Assembly (NCBI GenBank): GCA_963789015.1
Contig: CAWBIU010000004.1
Span: forward strand, 1,098,947 to 1,162,946
Reading direction: 5' to 3'
DNA: 64,000 bases
Origin: JAOPZW01 sp963789015
Lineage (GTDB): Bacteria; Actinomycetota; Thermoleophilia; Solirubrobacterales; Solirubrobacteraceae
Positions within the stretch are counted from its first letter, which is position 1, and every line of letters starts with the position of its first letter. The position numbers were made by a program, and so were the translations under genes. Below, in pieces: positions 48,359-56,973 of the stretch. The notes under the pieces were generated by a model. The model saw nothing but the letters and a program-made list of their open reading frames with translations. It searched no databases and was not told the DNA's origin.

Positions 48359-49501
48359 TCAGATCTCGGGCAGCCAGCCGCGCACCGTGGTACCGCGGTC
48401 GACGGGGCTCTGGACCTCGAGTCGTCCGCCGAGTGCCTCGACGCGGTCGATGAGGCCACGCAGGCCGGTGCCCGCGTCAGGGTCGGCGCCGCCGCTTCCG
48501 TCGTCGGTCACCTCGACGAGCACATCGTCCGCCTCGCGGCGCACGGTCACGGAGGCGGTGCGGGCGGACGCGTAGCGGGCGACGTTCGTGAGCGCCTCCG
48601 CGACGACGAAGTAGGCCGCCGCCTCGAGGGGCTCGGCCAGCCGGTCGTCAAGGTCGACGCTCAGCTCCACGGGCAGCGGTGCGCGAGCCGCCAGCGCTCC
48701 GAGCGCCGCCCGGAGGCCATGGTCGGTCAGCACGGCGGGGTGCAGCCCGCGGGCGAGCTCGCGCAGTTCCTCCAGCGCCTCGGACAGCTCGGCGTTTGCG
48801 CGGGCGAGCGCATCGCGCGCCACCTCGGGGTCGCGCTCGAGCTGGCGCTCGGCGAGCCGCAGGGTCATGGAGAGCCCCACCAGGCGCTGTTGGGCGCCGT
48901 CGTGGAGGTTGCGCTCGAGCCGGCGGCGCTCGACCAGCGCGGCCTCGACGAGCCGCTTGCGCGAGGCGGCGAGCTCTTCGCGTGCCTCGGCATTGGCCAG
49001 CGCCTGCGCGACGAGCTCCGCGAAGGCGGCCAGGCGCTGCTCGGCGCCGAGCGGGAACGACGCGTCCTTCGTGGCGCCGACCACGGCACCCCAGAGCTCG
49101 CCGTGGACGACGACCGGAGCTCCGACCGACGCCCGCACGCCCAGCTCGCGCAGCACCGCGAACACGTCGCCGGGCAGGTCGTCGATGTCGACTCGCGCCG
49201 GGCGCCGCGTCCGGTGGACGCGGGCGGCGGTCGAGTCCTGCTCCATCGAAACGCGGAGGCCGACGGGCGCCGCGAGCGTCGGTCCGCCGCTCCAGCCGCC
49301 GACGATCGTTCCGTGGCCGTCGTCGAAGCGGATCATGCTCGTCACGTCGGCGCCAAACAGCCGCCCGACCTCCTCGGCGACGGCCGCGAACACCCCCAGG
49401 CGGTCCGTCTCGCGCGCCACCAGCGTCGCGACGCGTCGCAGCGCCGCCTGTTCCTCGAGCAAGCGGACGAACTCGGGATCCGCGGCCTGTGTCCAGTCCA
49501 C
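48359..49501 (-). CDS. GAF-HisKA_3 sensor histidine kinase
   Basis: 380 residues. A GAF domain (ALRRVATLVARETDRLGVFAAVAEEVGRLFGADVTSM ... FAELVAQALANAEA), HisKA_3 with the acceptor His in RRLERNLHDGAQQRLVGLSM and a NarL/DegS-type ATPase: YFVVAEALTNVARYA, VTDDGSGGADPD and GLRGLIDRVEALGG. Soluble, no TM. No response regulator adjacent. GTG 49501 is used as a conservative start; an in-frame ATG at 49576 would add 25 residues. It resembles the C-terminal two thirds of the PAS-GAF kinase at 40627. Confidence 0.9.
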   Translation of the reverse strand: MDWTQAADPEFVRLLEEQAALRRVATLVARETDRLGVFAAVAEEVGRLFGADVTSMIRFDDGHGTIVGGWSGGPTLAAPVGLRVSMEQDSTAARVHRTRRPARVDIDDLPGDVFAVLRELGVRASVGAPVVVHGELWGAVVGATKDASFPLGAEQRLAAFAELVAQALANAEAREELAASRKRLVEAALVERRRLERNLHDGAQQRLVGLSMTLRLAERQLERDPEVARDALARANAELSEALEELRELARGLHPAVLTDHGLRAALGALAARAPLPVELSVDLDDRLAEPLEAAAYFVVAEALTNVARYASARTASVTVRREADDVLVEVTDDGSGGADPDAGTGLRGLIDRVEALGGRLEVQSPVDRGTTVRGWLPEI

Positions 49502-49810
49502 GGCGACAGTGTGGCGTGTGGAGCCGAAGACCCCGCGCCTCGAACGGGCAGCGAAGGCGTCGCCAGTCCGCTCCATGCGACTCCACGCTCGCGTCGTCGT
49601 GCGACGCAGTCGATCCCGCGCTGCTGCCTTGCCTGGAGACAACCGCCGCGACGAACGCCGGCCGCGTGGCGCGTCGAATGAACTTCTCGCGACCGTCGCG
49701 GAAGACGACCGGATCGGACGAGGACCAGGCGCGCGATCGGCGCTCCTCCCGCTTGCATCCGTGAATATCCGCCGACGGTGACGGTGACGCGCCATCGCCG
49801 ACGGCCGGAA

Positions 49811-49828
49811 GCCCCGGTCCGCCGGGGC
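49811..49828 (-). terminator. Terminator hairpin with UCCG-type tetraloop
   Basis: GCCCCGG (49811-49817), TCCG loop, CCGGGGC (49822-49828): a perfect 7-bp stem closed by a stable tetraloop, flanked by AA and CTT. It lies 29 bases beyond the stop of the Cys-rich protein gene at 49858, so it probably ends that minus-strand transcript. Confidence 0.5.
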
Positions 49829-49857
49829 CTTCGGGTTTCACGCGCTCGAGGGCGACG

Positions 49858-50280
49858 TCATGTCTCGAGCCGCGCGAAACCGTGTGCGGGGCACGGCTCG
49901 GCGCACGTGTGCTCGACGCGGCCCGCGCAGTCGCCGTCGTCCTCATCTGCATAGTCCGGGGAGCGTCCGGAGCAGACAGGGCACGCGTCGCCGCATGTGC
50001 AGATCGGGCTGAGCCGCGCGAGCGGCTCCATGGGCCACGGGATCTCGCCGCGCTGCATCGCCTTGAAGTCCGGGTGGCTCGTGAGCGCGATGCACTCGAT
50101 CTGGAGGGCGTTGTCCAGCTCGTTCACGCGCTCGGACAGCGTGATGACCTCATCGCGGAGAGCGGCCGCGTCGGGGTCCCCGAGGGCGTCGACCCACGAC
50201 GCCATGGACTGTCGTGCGGCGATGAGGGCGTCGCTCGCGCGCCGGCTGTACCAGCACGGGAGAGGCCGGGGCAGGCTCAT
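49858..50280 (-). CDS. Cys-rich small hypothetical protein
   Basis: 140 residues. The N-terminal half is helical (ADALIAARQSMASWVDALGD, RDEVITLSERVNELDNALQI). The C-terminal part has seven Cys and a His in a zinc-ribbon-like arrangement: ICTCGDACPVCSGRSPDY, DCAGRVEHTCAEPCPAHGF. A terminator hairpin follows. It is divergent from the intact LAL regulator at 50466. Function unknown; a metal-binding or nucleic-acid-binding role is possible. Confidence 0.5.
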   Translation of the reverse strand: MSLPRPLPCWYSRRASDALIAARQSMASWVDALGDPDAAALRDEVITLSERVNELDNALQIECIALTSHPDFKAMQRGEIPWPMEPLARLSPICTCGDACPVCSGRSPDYADEDDGDCAGRVEHTCAEPCPAHGFARLET

Positions 50281-50371
50281 CTGTGACTCCTGACGGTCGG
50301 GTGCGAGCGTCGGATGTGCCGTCCGCCGTCGCGCCTGGAACGGGTGCGATCGTGCCAGCGCCGGGTGGCGG

Positions 50372-50393
50372 TCGAATCACGAGAACGCGTAGT
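50372..50393 (+). promoter_or_regulatory. Copy 1 of an exact 22-bp motif shared with 56804-56825
   Basis: TCGAATCACGAGAACGCGTA followed by GT. The 22 bases are exactly repeated upstream of the FAD oxidase. Here the motif is 73 bases before the LAL start at 50466. Candidate operator for the LAL regulator or another shared factor. Confidence 0.5.
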
Positions 50394-50465
50394 GCGCGGA
50401 CGGAGACCTGGTCCTCGTGGACGGTGTCCGGCACCCGCCGCGGGCGCGGTATGGTCGGTTGCGGC

Positions 50466-53246
50466 ATGGCCACGACCAGGCCGGGAGAGCGATTGCTCGG
50501 CCGGCGCAGCGAGCGCGAGGTGCTGGATCGGCTGCTCGAGGCGGTGCGCGGTGGGCAGAGCGGAGTCCTCGTCGTGGTCGGGGAGCCTGGGGTGGGCAAG
50601 ACCGCGTTGCTGGCGTACGCGATCGCGTCGGCTCGGGGGTTCCGAGTCGTGCGGACCGTCGGCGTCGAGGGGGAGATGGAGCTCGCGTTCGCGGCCCTTC
50701 AGCAGTTGTGCGCGCCGATGATGGATCGCTCGGAGCGGCTCCCGGGTCCTCAACGCGCGGCGCTTTCCGTGGCGTTCGGGCTGACCACGGGAGCCGCGCC
50801 GACCCGATTTCTCGTCGGGCTCGCCGTCTTGAGCCTGTTGTCGGAGGTGGCCGGCGAGCGACCGCTTCTGTGTGTGATCGACGACGCGCAGTGGCTTGAC
50901 CGGGCGTCGGCGCAGGCGCTTGCGTTCGTGGCGCGGCGACTGTTGGCGGAGTCGGTCGCGTTGGTCTTCGCCACGCGCGAGCCGAGCGACGACCTGACGG
51001 GGCTGCCGCATCTCGTCGTCGAGGGTCTGCGAGATGGCGATGCGCGCGCGCTGCTCGCTTCGGCGCTCCGAGCGCCCCTGGATGAACAGGTTCGCGCGCG
51101 GATCGTGGCGGAGACGCGCGGGAATCCGCTGGCGCTGCTGGAGCTCCCGCGGGAGTTGACGCCGGCGGATCTGGGGGGCGGGTTGGGGCTGCCTCTCGCG
51201 CGTTCGCTGTCAGGGCAGATCGAGGAGAGCTTTCGGCGGCGGTTGGGAGAGGTCCCGGCTGAGACGCGGCGGCTGCTGCTGGTCGCAGCGGCGGAGCCGG
51301 TCGGCGATCCGGTGCTGTTGTGGCGAGCGGCCGGGGGCCTCGGGATCGGGAGTGACGCCGCGAGCGCCGCCGAGGCCCATGGGTTCTTGGAGGTCGGCGC
51401 CCGGGTGACGTTTCGCCACCCGTTGGTGCGCTCGGCGGTCTATCGGGCGGCGTCGCGGCAGGAACGGCGCGACGTCCACCGCGCGCTGGCAGAGGCCAGC
51501 GACCCCGAGGCCGATCCCGATCGCCGCGCCTGGCACCTCGCGCAGGCGACGTCAGGGTTCGACGAGGAAGTCGCCGCCGAGCTGGAGCGCATTGCCGGAC
51601 GTGCGCAGGCGCGCGGCGGGCTGGCGGCGGCGGCCGCGTTTCTGGAGCGAGCGGCGGCGCTGACGGTCGAGCCGGCGCGACGCGCTGAGCGCGCGCTGGC
51701 TGCGGCAGAGGTGAAGCACCAGGCAGGCGCGCTTGACGCGGCGCTCGCACTGCTGGCGACCGCGGAGTTGGGGCCGCTGGACGACTTCCAGCGCGCTCGT
51801 GCGGACGTGCTTCGCGCCCAGGTGGCGTTCGACTCGAGCCGCGGCCGGGACGCGCCTCCGCTGCTGCTGAAGGCGGCCAGGCGACTCGAGGTGCTCGACG
51901 TGCGGCTGGCGCGCGAGACCTACCTCGACGCGTTGTCCGCGGCGGTGTTCGCAGGCCGTCTCGCCGGCGCGGGAAATGCGCGGGAAGTGGCCGAGGCCGC
52001 GCGTGCCGCGCCCCCGCCGTCGCAGCCTCGGCGGCCGCCCGATCTGCTCCTCGACGGGCTGGCCACGCTCATCACCGAGGGGCATGGCGCAGGCGCGCCG
52101 ATCCTACGACGAGCGCTCAGCGCCTTCCGCGGCGAGGAGACCTCCGATGAGGAAAGCCTTCGCTGGCTCTGGGTCGCCTGCCAGGCCGCCGGCCTCCTGT
52201 GGGACTACGAGAGCTGGGACGCGTGCTCCGCTCGCCTGATCCAGCTCGGGCTCGATGCCGGCGCGCTCAGCGTACTTCCCATCGCCCTCAGCACGCGCGC
52301 GGGCGTGCACCTGTTCGCGGGGGAGCTGGCGGTTGCTGCTTCGCTCGTCGAAGAGGTGGATGCGATCACCGAGGTGACAGGCAGCAGCATCGCGCCCTAC
52401 GGCGCCGTGGGGTTGGTCGCGTTCCGCGGCCGCGAAGCGGACGCCGCCGAGCTGATCGAGGCCGGCACGCAGGAGGTGCTGCGGCGCGGCGAGGGTGAAG
52501 GGCTCACGTTCGTCCAGTGGGCGACCGCGGTGCTCCAAAACGGTCTCGCGCGCTATGAGGACGCGCTGGCTGCAGCCGAGCGCGCCGCCGAAGACTCGCC
52601 CGAGGTGTGGTTCTCCACGTGGGGGTTGGTCGAGCTGATCGAGGCGGCCACCAGGAGCGGGAGAGCCGACCGCGCGCCGGATGCCCTCGAGCGGCTCTCG
52701 GGGACCACCCGCGCCAGCGGGACCGACTGGGCCCTCGGCATCGAGAGCCGCTCGCGAGCGCTGGTGAGCGACGGGGACGCCGCCGAGACCCTCTACCGCC
52801 AGGCGCTCGAGGCTCTCGGGCGCACCCGCCTCCGAGTCGAGGTCGCCCGCACCCACCTGCTCTACGGCGAATGGCTGCGCCGGGAGCGCCGCCGGCTCGA
52901 CGCGCGCAGGCAGCTTCGCCGCGCCTACGCGCTGTTCACGGAGTTCGGCATGGAGGCGTTCGCGGAGCGCGCGCGGGTCGAGCTCGGCGCCACCGGCGAG
53001 CACGCTCGCAAACGGGCCGTCGAGACGCGCGACGAGCTCACCTCGCAGGAGGCACAGATCTCCCGCCTTGCGGCTGAGGGCGCCACCAACGCGGAGATCG
53101 CGGCGCGACTGTTCATCAGCGCGAGCACAGTCGATTACCACCTGCGCAAGGCGTTCCGCAAGCTCGGGGTGAGGTCGCGCACGCAGCTCGCTCGCCATCT
53201 GCTCCAGGGCGGCGCAGACGCCGAGCCTGCGGCTCGGGAGGACTGA
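50466..53246 (+). CDS. LuxR/LAL (AAA-ATPase) transcriptional regulator
   Basis: 926 residues from ATG 50466. Walker A GEPGVGKTALL (about 39-46), Walker B LLCVIDDAQWLD, sensor ATREPSDD, a winged-helix/TPR-like middle (FDEEVAAELERIAGRAQARGG onward) and a C-terminal HTH: LTSQEAQISRLAAEGATNAEI with SASTVDYHLRKAFRKLGVRSR. Frame intact. It is the working paralogue of the frameshifted gene at 42399. It ends 18 bases from the convergent nitrilase-fold gene. A shared 22-bp motif occurs upstream of this gene and of the FAD oxidase, suggesting that they are co-regulated. Confidence 0.93.
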   Translation: MATTRPGERLLGRRSEREVLDRLLEAVRGGQSGVLVVVGEPGVGKTALLAYAIASARGFRVVRTVGVEGEMELAFAALQQLCAPMMDRSERLPGPQRAALSVAFGLTTGAAPTRFLVGLAVLSLLSEVAGERPLLCVIDDAQWLDRASAQALAFVARRLLAESVALVFATREPSDDLTGLPHLVVEGLRDGDARALLASALRAPLDEQVRARIVAETRGNPLALLELPRELTPADLGGGLGLPLARSLSGQIEESFRRRLGEVPAETRRLLLVAAAEPVGDPVLLWRAAGGLGIGSDAASAAEAHGFLEVGARVTFRHPLVRSAVYRAASRQERRDVHRALAEASDPEADPDRRAWHLAQATSGFDEEVAAELERIAGRAQARGGLAAAAAFLERAAALTVEPARRAERALAAAEVKHQAGALDAALALLATAELGPLDDFQRARADVLRAQVAFDSSRGRDAPPLLLKAARRLEVLDVRLARETYLDALSAAVFAGRLAGAGNAREVAEAARAAPPPSQPRRPPDLLLDGLATLITEGHGAGAPILRRALSAFRGEETSDEESLRWLWVACQAAGLLWDYESWDACSARLIQLGLDAGALSVLPIALSTRAGVHLFAGELAVAASLVEEVDAITEVTGSSIAPYGAVGLVAFRGREADAAELIEAGTQEVLRRGEGEGLTFVQWATAVLQNGLARYEDALAAAERAAEDSPEVWFSTWGLVELIEAATRSGRADRAPDALERLSGTTRASGTDWALGIESRSRALVSDGDAAETLYRQALEALGRTRLRVEVARTHLLYGEWLRRERRRLDARRQLRRAYALFTEFGMEAFAERARVELGATGEHARKRAVETRDELTSQEAQISRLAAEGATNAEIAARLFISASTVDYHLRKAFRKLGVRSRTQLARHLLQGGADAEPAARED

Positions 53247-53264
53247 TCAACAGCCCCTGATCGC

Positions 53265-55313
53265 TTACGCGACGGGCATCGAATGGGAAGGAAGGTCGTC
53301 GCAGAGCGCCTGTCGGGTCTGACGTTGCTCCACCGCTGCCAGCAGGACCCGGCGAGCCAGCGTGTCGGGTCGACGTGTGCTGGGCGGCGTGCCTCGGAGC
53401 GTCGTGAGGACCGCATCCGCCGTCGGTACGCCACCCGCGAGCATGGCGGATCCAAGCGCTTCGTCGATCGCGTCGATCGCCTGCTCGAGCGTCGGGGACG
53501 GCTCCGGGATCCCGATCGTCGCTCGCCATGACGCGCCCGCGTGCGCGTCCGCCGAGACCGTCCTGACGCGCTCGGGTGCGAACGCCAGCGCTTCTGCGAC
53601 CGCCTCCGCCCAGGCGATGAGGATCGTCAGCTCTTCGGGTTCCAGCACGGGCTGACCCGGCGCCGCTGCCTTGGGGGCCGGTCGGCCCGACCCCGCGCTC
53701 GAGGCACTGACCTGGTAGACGCTCATGTTGAAGAACTCGCTGCCGTTTCCGACGGCTCGGCGGCCGTCGGAGCTTCTCCGGGTCGCACGATCGGCGCTTG
53801 CCGAGATCAGCACCCCTTGGGCGCCGGACTCGAGCGGGATCTCGCGGATCCCGCGGACGGGGTCCTTCCACAGCGCGACCACCGGCGAAGAGCTCTGTCC
53901 CCGCGGTCGCGAGCGCCGCGCCATGCCGAACGACGTCAGGGTCAATACGGTCGAACCGGGGTCGTCGGCCAGTACGCTGGCGTAGCGGGCCGCCCACCGT
54001 GAGCTGAGCTGCGGTCCGTCGAGCAGGGGGGTGATGACGATCATCGGGCCGACGGAGCGCAAGACCTCGGCGACGTCGTCGATCTGGGCGAGGTCCTCGC
54101 AGACGAGCGAGACCACCGTGGAGCCTTCTCCGACTTCGACGAAGTGGACCGATCGGCGGGGAACCTCCATCGCCTCCCACCAGCGGATGTGAGGATGCAG
54201 GCTCCCGCCGAGGTGGTACTGGTAGACCTGCTCTTCATCGAGTGACCAACGGTGGTGCTTGCTCTGGCGGATGTGCACCCAGTCGTCACCGGTCGAGGCT
54301 CCGATGTGCACCCAGTTGCCGGCGAACCGCCCCGGCTCTTCGGAGCGCCGGCGGACTCCAGCGACCAGACCGATCACCCCGTGACGGCCCAGAACCGCCT
54401 CGAGCCCGTCGATCTCGCCGTGGTCCACTGCGCTCTCCGGCAGCACGACGACATCGACCTGGTCCACCTCGTCGTGGGCGGCGACGAGCATCCGATCGAC
54501 GAGGTCCAGATCGAGGCCCTCGGCCGGCGCGAACTCGAAGAAACCGGATGGCTCCGTCGCGAGGCTGTTCACCGACCCCGCGACCGGGCGGAAGTCCGAC
54601 GCTCTGACCCGCAACGGCCACGGCAGCAGCAGGCGATTGACGCCCTTGTCGTGGGGCTCGACGCCCGCACGGCGGCCAAGGACCTTGTGCCAGCGAACCG
54701 CGACCCCGGGACCGTGCACCGAGGCGTAGCGTGCAAGCGACCGGAGCGAGGTGCCGTTCGGGGGCGTCCGGTGCTTTGGGAGCACCCGCACGAAGTGCGT
54801 CGGGATGCGCGCCAGCGATCCCGTCCTCGCCAGCAGCTCGCGACCCCTGGCCCGGTACACCACACCGGGTCCACCGGACGAGTCGAGCGCCACGCCCAGC
54901 CCCGCGCAAGCCTCGTCGGCGATCGCGTGCAGCGTCAGCAGCGCCTCGCAGATGCGCCAGTCGTGTGCCTCCTGTAGATGCTCGAGCGAGACCTCGGCGC
55001 CGTTGCGGAAGACGGCCCACTCGTCGCGCAGGAGGTCTGGGAGCTCTCCCTCCCGGTCCTCGGCCCAAGCGCTCCACCGCCGGCCTGCAGCCGCGACCGC
55101 GTCGGGCCACCCGGAGATTCGAGCCGGCGGCCACTCCGCTCCGCCCGGTGGGGACAGCGCGAAGCGATACGCCTCCGAGCGGCCCAGGATCACGTCAGTC
55201 AGGGCGAACACGTCGGGTGGCCACTCGAGCAGCTCGTCGGCGATCGCGCTTCCCGCCACCGCCTGCCACACAGACGCCGGCGTCGGCTGCTCCACGGCGG
55301 CGAGCGTGCTCAT
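53265..55313 (-). CDS. Nitrilase-fold protein with large novel N-terminal domain
   Basis: 682 residues. The first 270 residues (starting MSTLAAVEQPTPASVWQAV) match no family I recognise. From about 280 on, the nitrilase superfamily fold appears: Glu293 in VVVLPESAV, Lys352 in RQSKHHRWSL and Cys405 in VSLVCEDLAQ, the Glu-Lys-Cys triad in the right order and spacing. A C-terminal region after about 540 (ELTILIAWAEAVAEAL) is helical. It would cleave a nitrile or amide C-N bond, or act as a conflict-system effector. ATG 55313 overlaps the FAD oxidase stop (ATGA), so the two are translationally coupled. Confidence 0.7.
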   Translation of the reverse strand: MSTLAAVEQPTPASVWQAVAGSAIADELLEWPPDVFALTDVILGRSEAYRFALSPPGGAEWPPARISGWPDAVAAAGRRWSAWAEDREGELPDLLRDEWAVFRNGAEVSLEHLQEAHDWRICEALLTLHAIADEACAGLGVALDSSGGPGVVYRARGRELLARTGSLARIPTHFVRVLPKHRTPPNGTSLRSLARYASVHGPGVAVRWHKVLGRRAGVEPHDKGVNRLLLPWPLRVRASDFRPVAGSVNSLATEPSGFFEFAPAEGLDLDLVDRMLVAAHDEVDQVDVVVLPESAVDHGEIDGLEAVLGRHGVIGLVAGVRRRSEEPGRFAGNWVHIGASTGDDWVHIRQSKHHRWSLDEEQVYQYHLGGSLHPHIRWWEAMEVPRRSVHFVEVGEGSTVVSLVCEDLAQIDDVAEVLRSVGPMIVITPLLDGPQLSSRWAARYASVLADDPGSTVLTLTSFGMARRSRPRGQSSSPVVALWKDPVRGIREIPLESGAQGVLISASADRATRRSSDGRRAVGNGSEFFNMSVYQVSASSAGSGRPAPKAAAPGQPVLEPEELTILIAWAEAVAEALAFAPERVRTVSADAHAGASWRATIGIPEPSPTLEQAIDAIDEALGSAMLAGGVPTADAVLTTLRGTPPSTRRPDTLARRVLLAAVEQRQTRQALCDDLPSHSMPVA

Positions 55314-56739
55314 CGGTCGACCTCTCGATCGGGAGAGCCGGGATGGGCTTGGGCGGTCGGCCGGACGGGGTGAGTGGAGATGATCACCTGGTCGGGGTCG
55401 TAGGCGGCCTTGATCTCCCGCAGGCGCTGGTAGGAGGCAGGGGGGAGCACGATGTCGGCCTCGGCGGGGGTCTCGACGAAGTTGTAGTAGTCGTAGCCGG
55501 CGTGCCAGGCGGAGAGCGCGGCCTTCAGCTCGCGCACGTGTGCGCGTCCGGCATCGCTCGATTCGGGCGTCGGGGCGAAGCCGCCGCCGAAGATCAAGTA
55601 CTTGGCGTCGATCTTCGGCTGGGCTCCGGCACCCGGGTGCTCGCGCGCGAGCGCGCCGCCGAGGTGCCGGATCTCGATGCTCTGCAGCGGCGTGTCGGTG
55701 CCGGGACCCGCGAGCGCCAGCACGGTGTCGATCGCGCCGGCGGGAGCGTCGGCGAGGAACGCGCCGTCGCCCACGCCCGGCACCGGCTGCTCCGGGTCCA
55801 TGTTCAGCCGCGCCAGCGCGGGGGCGCGCGATCGTGGCGAACGTGTCGAGCTCCGGTCGCAGCTCGCGCAGCGGTGCGAGCAGCTCGCTCCCGGAGCGCG
55901 AGTCGCCAAGATAGGCGGCCTCGACGAGCGCGAACGCCCGGCCGCGTACAGCCGCGGGGACCTCGTCGACGGGAGGCAACCGGAGGATCCGGCCGATCGA
56001 GGTGAGCTCGTCGGGGACCGCGTCGGTCCACTCGACGCCAGGCGTGCAGCACCTCCGCGCTGCGCTCGATCGGGAAGAACAGCGCTCCGGCGTACAGCTC
56101 CGCGACCGGATAGAGCGTCATCTCCAAGGCGGTCACCACCCCCACGCTCCCGCCGCCGCCCCTCGCCGCCCAGAACAGGGCCGGTTCGTGGTCCGAGTCA
56201 GCGCGCGCCAGGCGGCCGTCGGGGGTCACGATCTCGACCGCGGTCACGCTGTTGGCGGCCAGCCCGTGGCGTCGCGCCAGCCACCCGATCCCGCCGCCGA
56301 GCGTATAGCCCGTCACGCCCACGTTGGGCGAGGTGCCGGCGAGCGCGGCCAGGCCGTACGCGCCCGCGGGCACGGTCACGTCCTCCCACTGCGCGCCCGC
56401 TTCGGCGCGCGCGGTGCTGGTGGCGGGGTGGATCTCCACGTGCCGCATCCGCGAGGTCTTGAGCAGCATCGCGCCCTCGAGCAGCTCGAGCGGCAAGGAG
56501 CCGTGGCCGGTGCTCTGCGGCGCGATCCTCATCCCCTGCGAGCGGGCGAACCGCACCGCCCGGGTCACATCGACGACCGACTCGGCAAGCACGACTGCGG
56601 CAGGACGCTGGTCCACCGCGAGGTCCCATGGTCGCCGCGCGCCGTCATAGCCGTCGTCGCCGGGGACGAAGACGTCGCCGCCGATCATCGACTTCAGCGT
56701 TTCGAGGCTTGGGCGGGTGATGCTGCGCGATGTGCTCAT
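55310..56739 (-). CDS. FAD-linked oxidoreductase (BBE-like), frameshifted twice
   Basis: About 475 residues. FAD_binding_4 domain: RPAAVVLAESVVDVTRAVRF, STGHGSLPLELLEGA, GTSPNVGVTGYTLGGGIGWLARRHGLAANSV, then GARGGGG-type GGGGSVGVVTALEMTLYP. The frame changes at about 56040 and about 55830. The C-terminal BBE part ends YYNFVETPAEADIVLPPASYQRLREIKAAYDPDQV. It oxidises an organic substrate with O2 and a (probably covalent) FAD. The protein is complete apart from the shifts. A 22-bp motif shared with the LAL gene lies 65 bases upstream of its ATG, and the nitrilase-fold gene follows it in an operon. Confidence 0.85.
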
Positions 56740-56803
56740 GGCTCCTCCTGATGAACAGCCCCGGCCACTGACTGAGCGCGATCCTGGCGGCGGCGAGCGG
56801 TCC

Positions 56804-56825
56804 TCGAATCACGAGAACGCGTAGT
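56804..56825 (+). promoter_or_regulatory. Copy 2 of an exact 22-bp motif shared with 50372-50393
   Basis: TCGAATCACGAGAACGCGTA followed by GT. It lies 65 bases before the FAD oxidase ATG on the minus strand and 149 bases before the phosphofructokinase ATG on the plus strand. Flanking bases are also alike (AGTCCGGGGACG here, AGTGCGCGGACG at copy 1). Confidence 0.5.
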
Positions 56826-56973
56826 CCGGGGACGAGAGGAAGCGCCCCGGCTGCCCGATGGCCATACGCGGCATCAGACGCAGCGCGCAGGGTGCGGATG
56901 GCGCTGCATCGATTCCAGGTCGAGGCCGGTTATTGGCCCAGCGCCCCGAAGGTCTGGAAGACTGCATCTCGAC

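Noticed and set aside
53265..55979. A 904-residue fusion of FAD oxidase end and nitrilase-fold protein
   Set aside because: The first 220 residues are out of frame with the oxidase end and the nitrilase ATG overlaps the oxidase stop; two coupled genes fit better.
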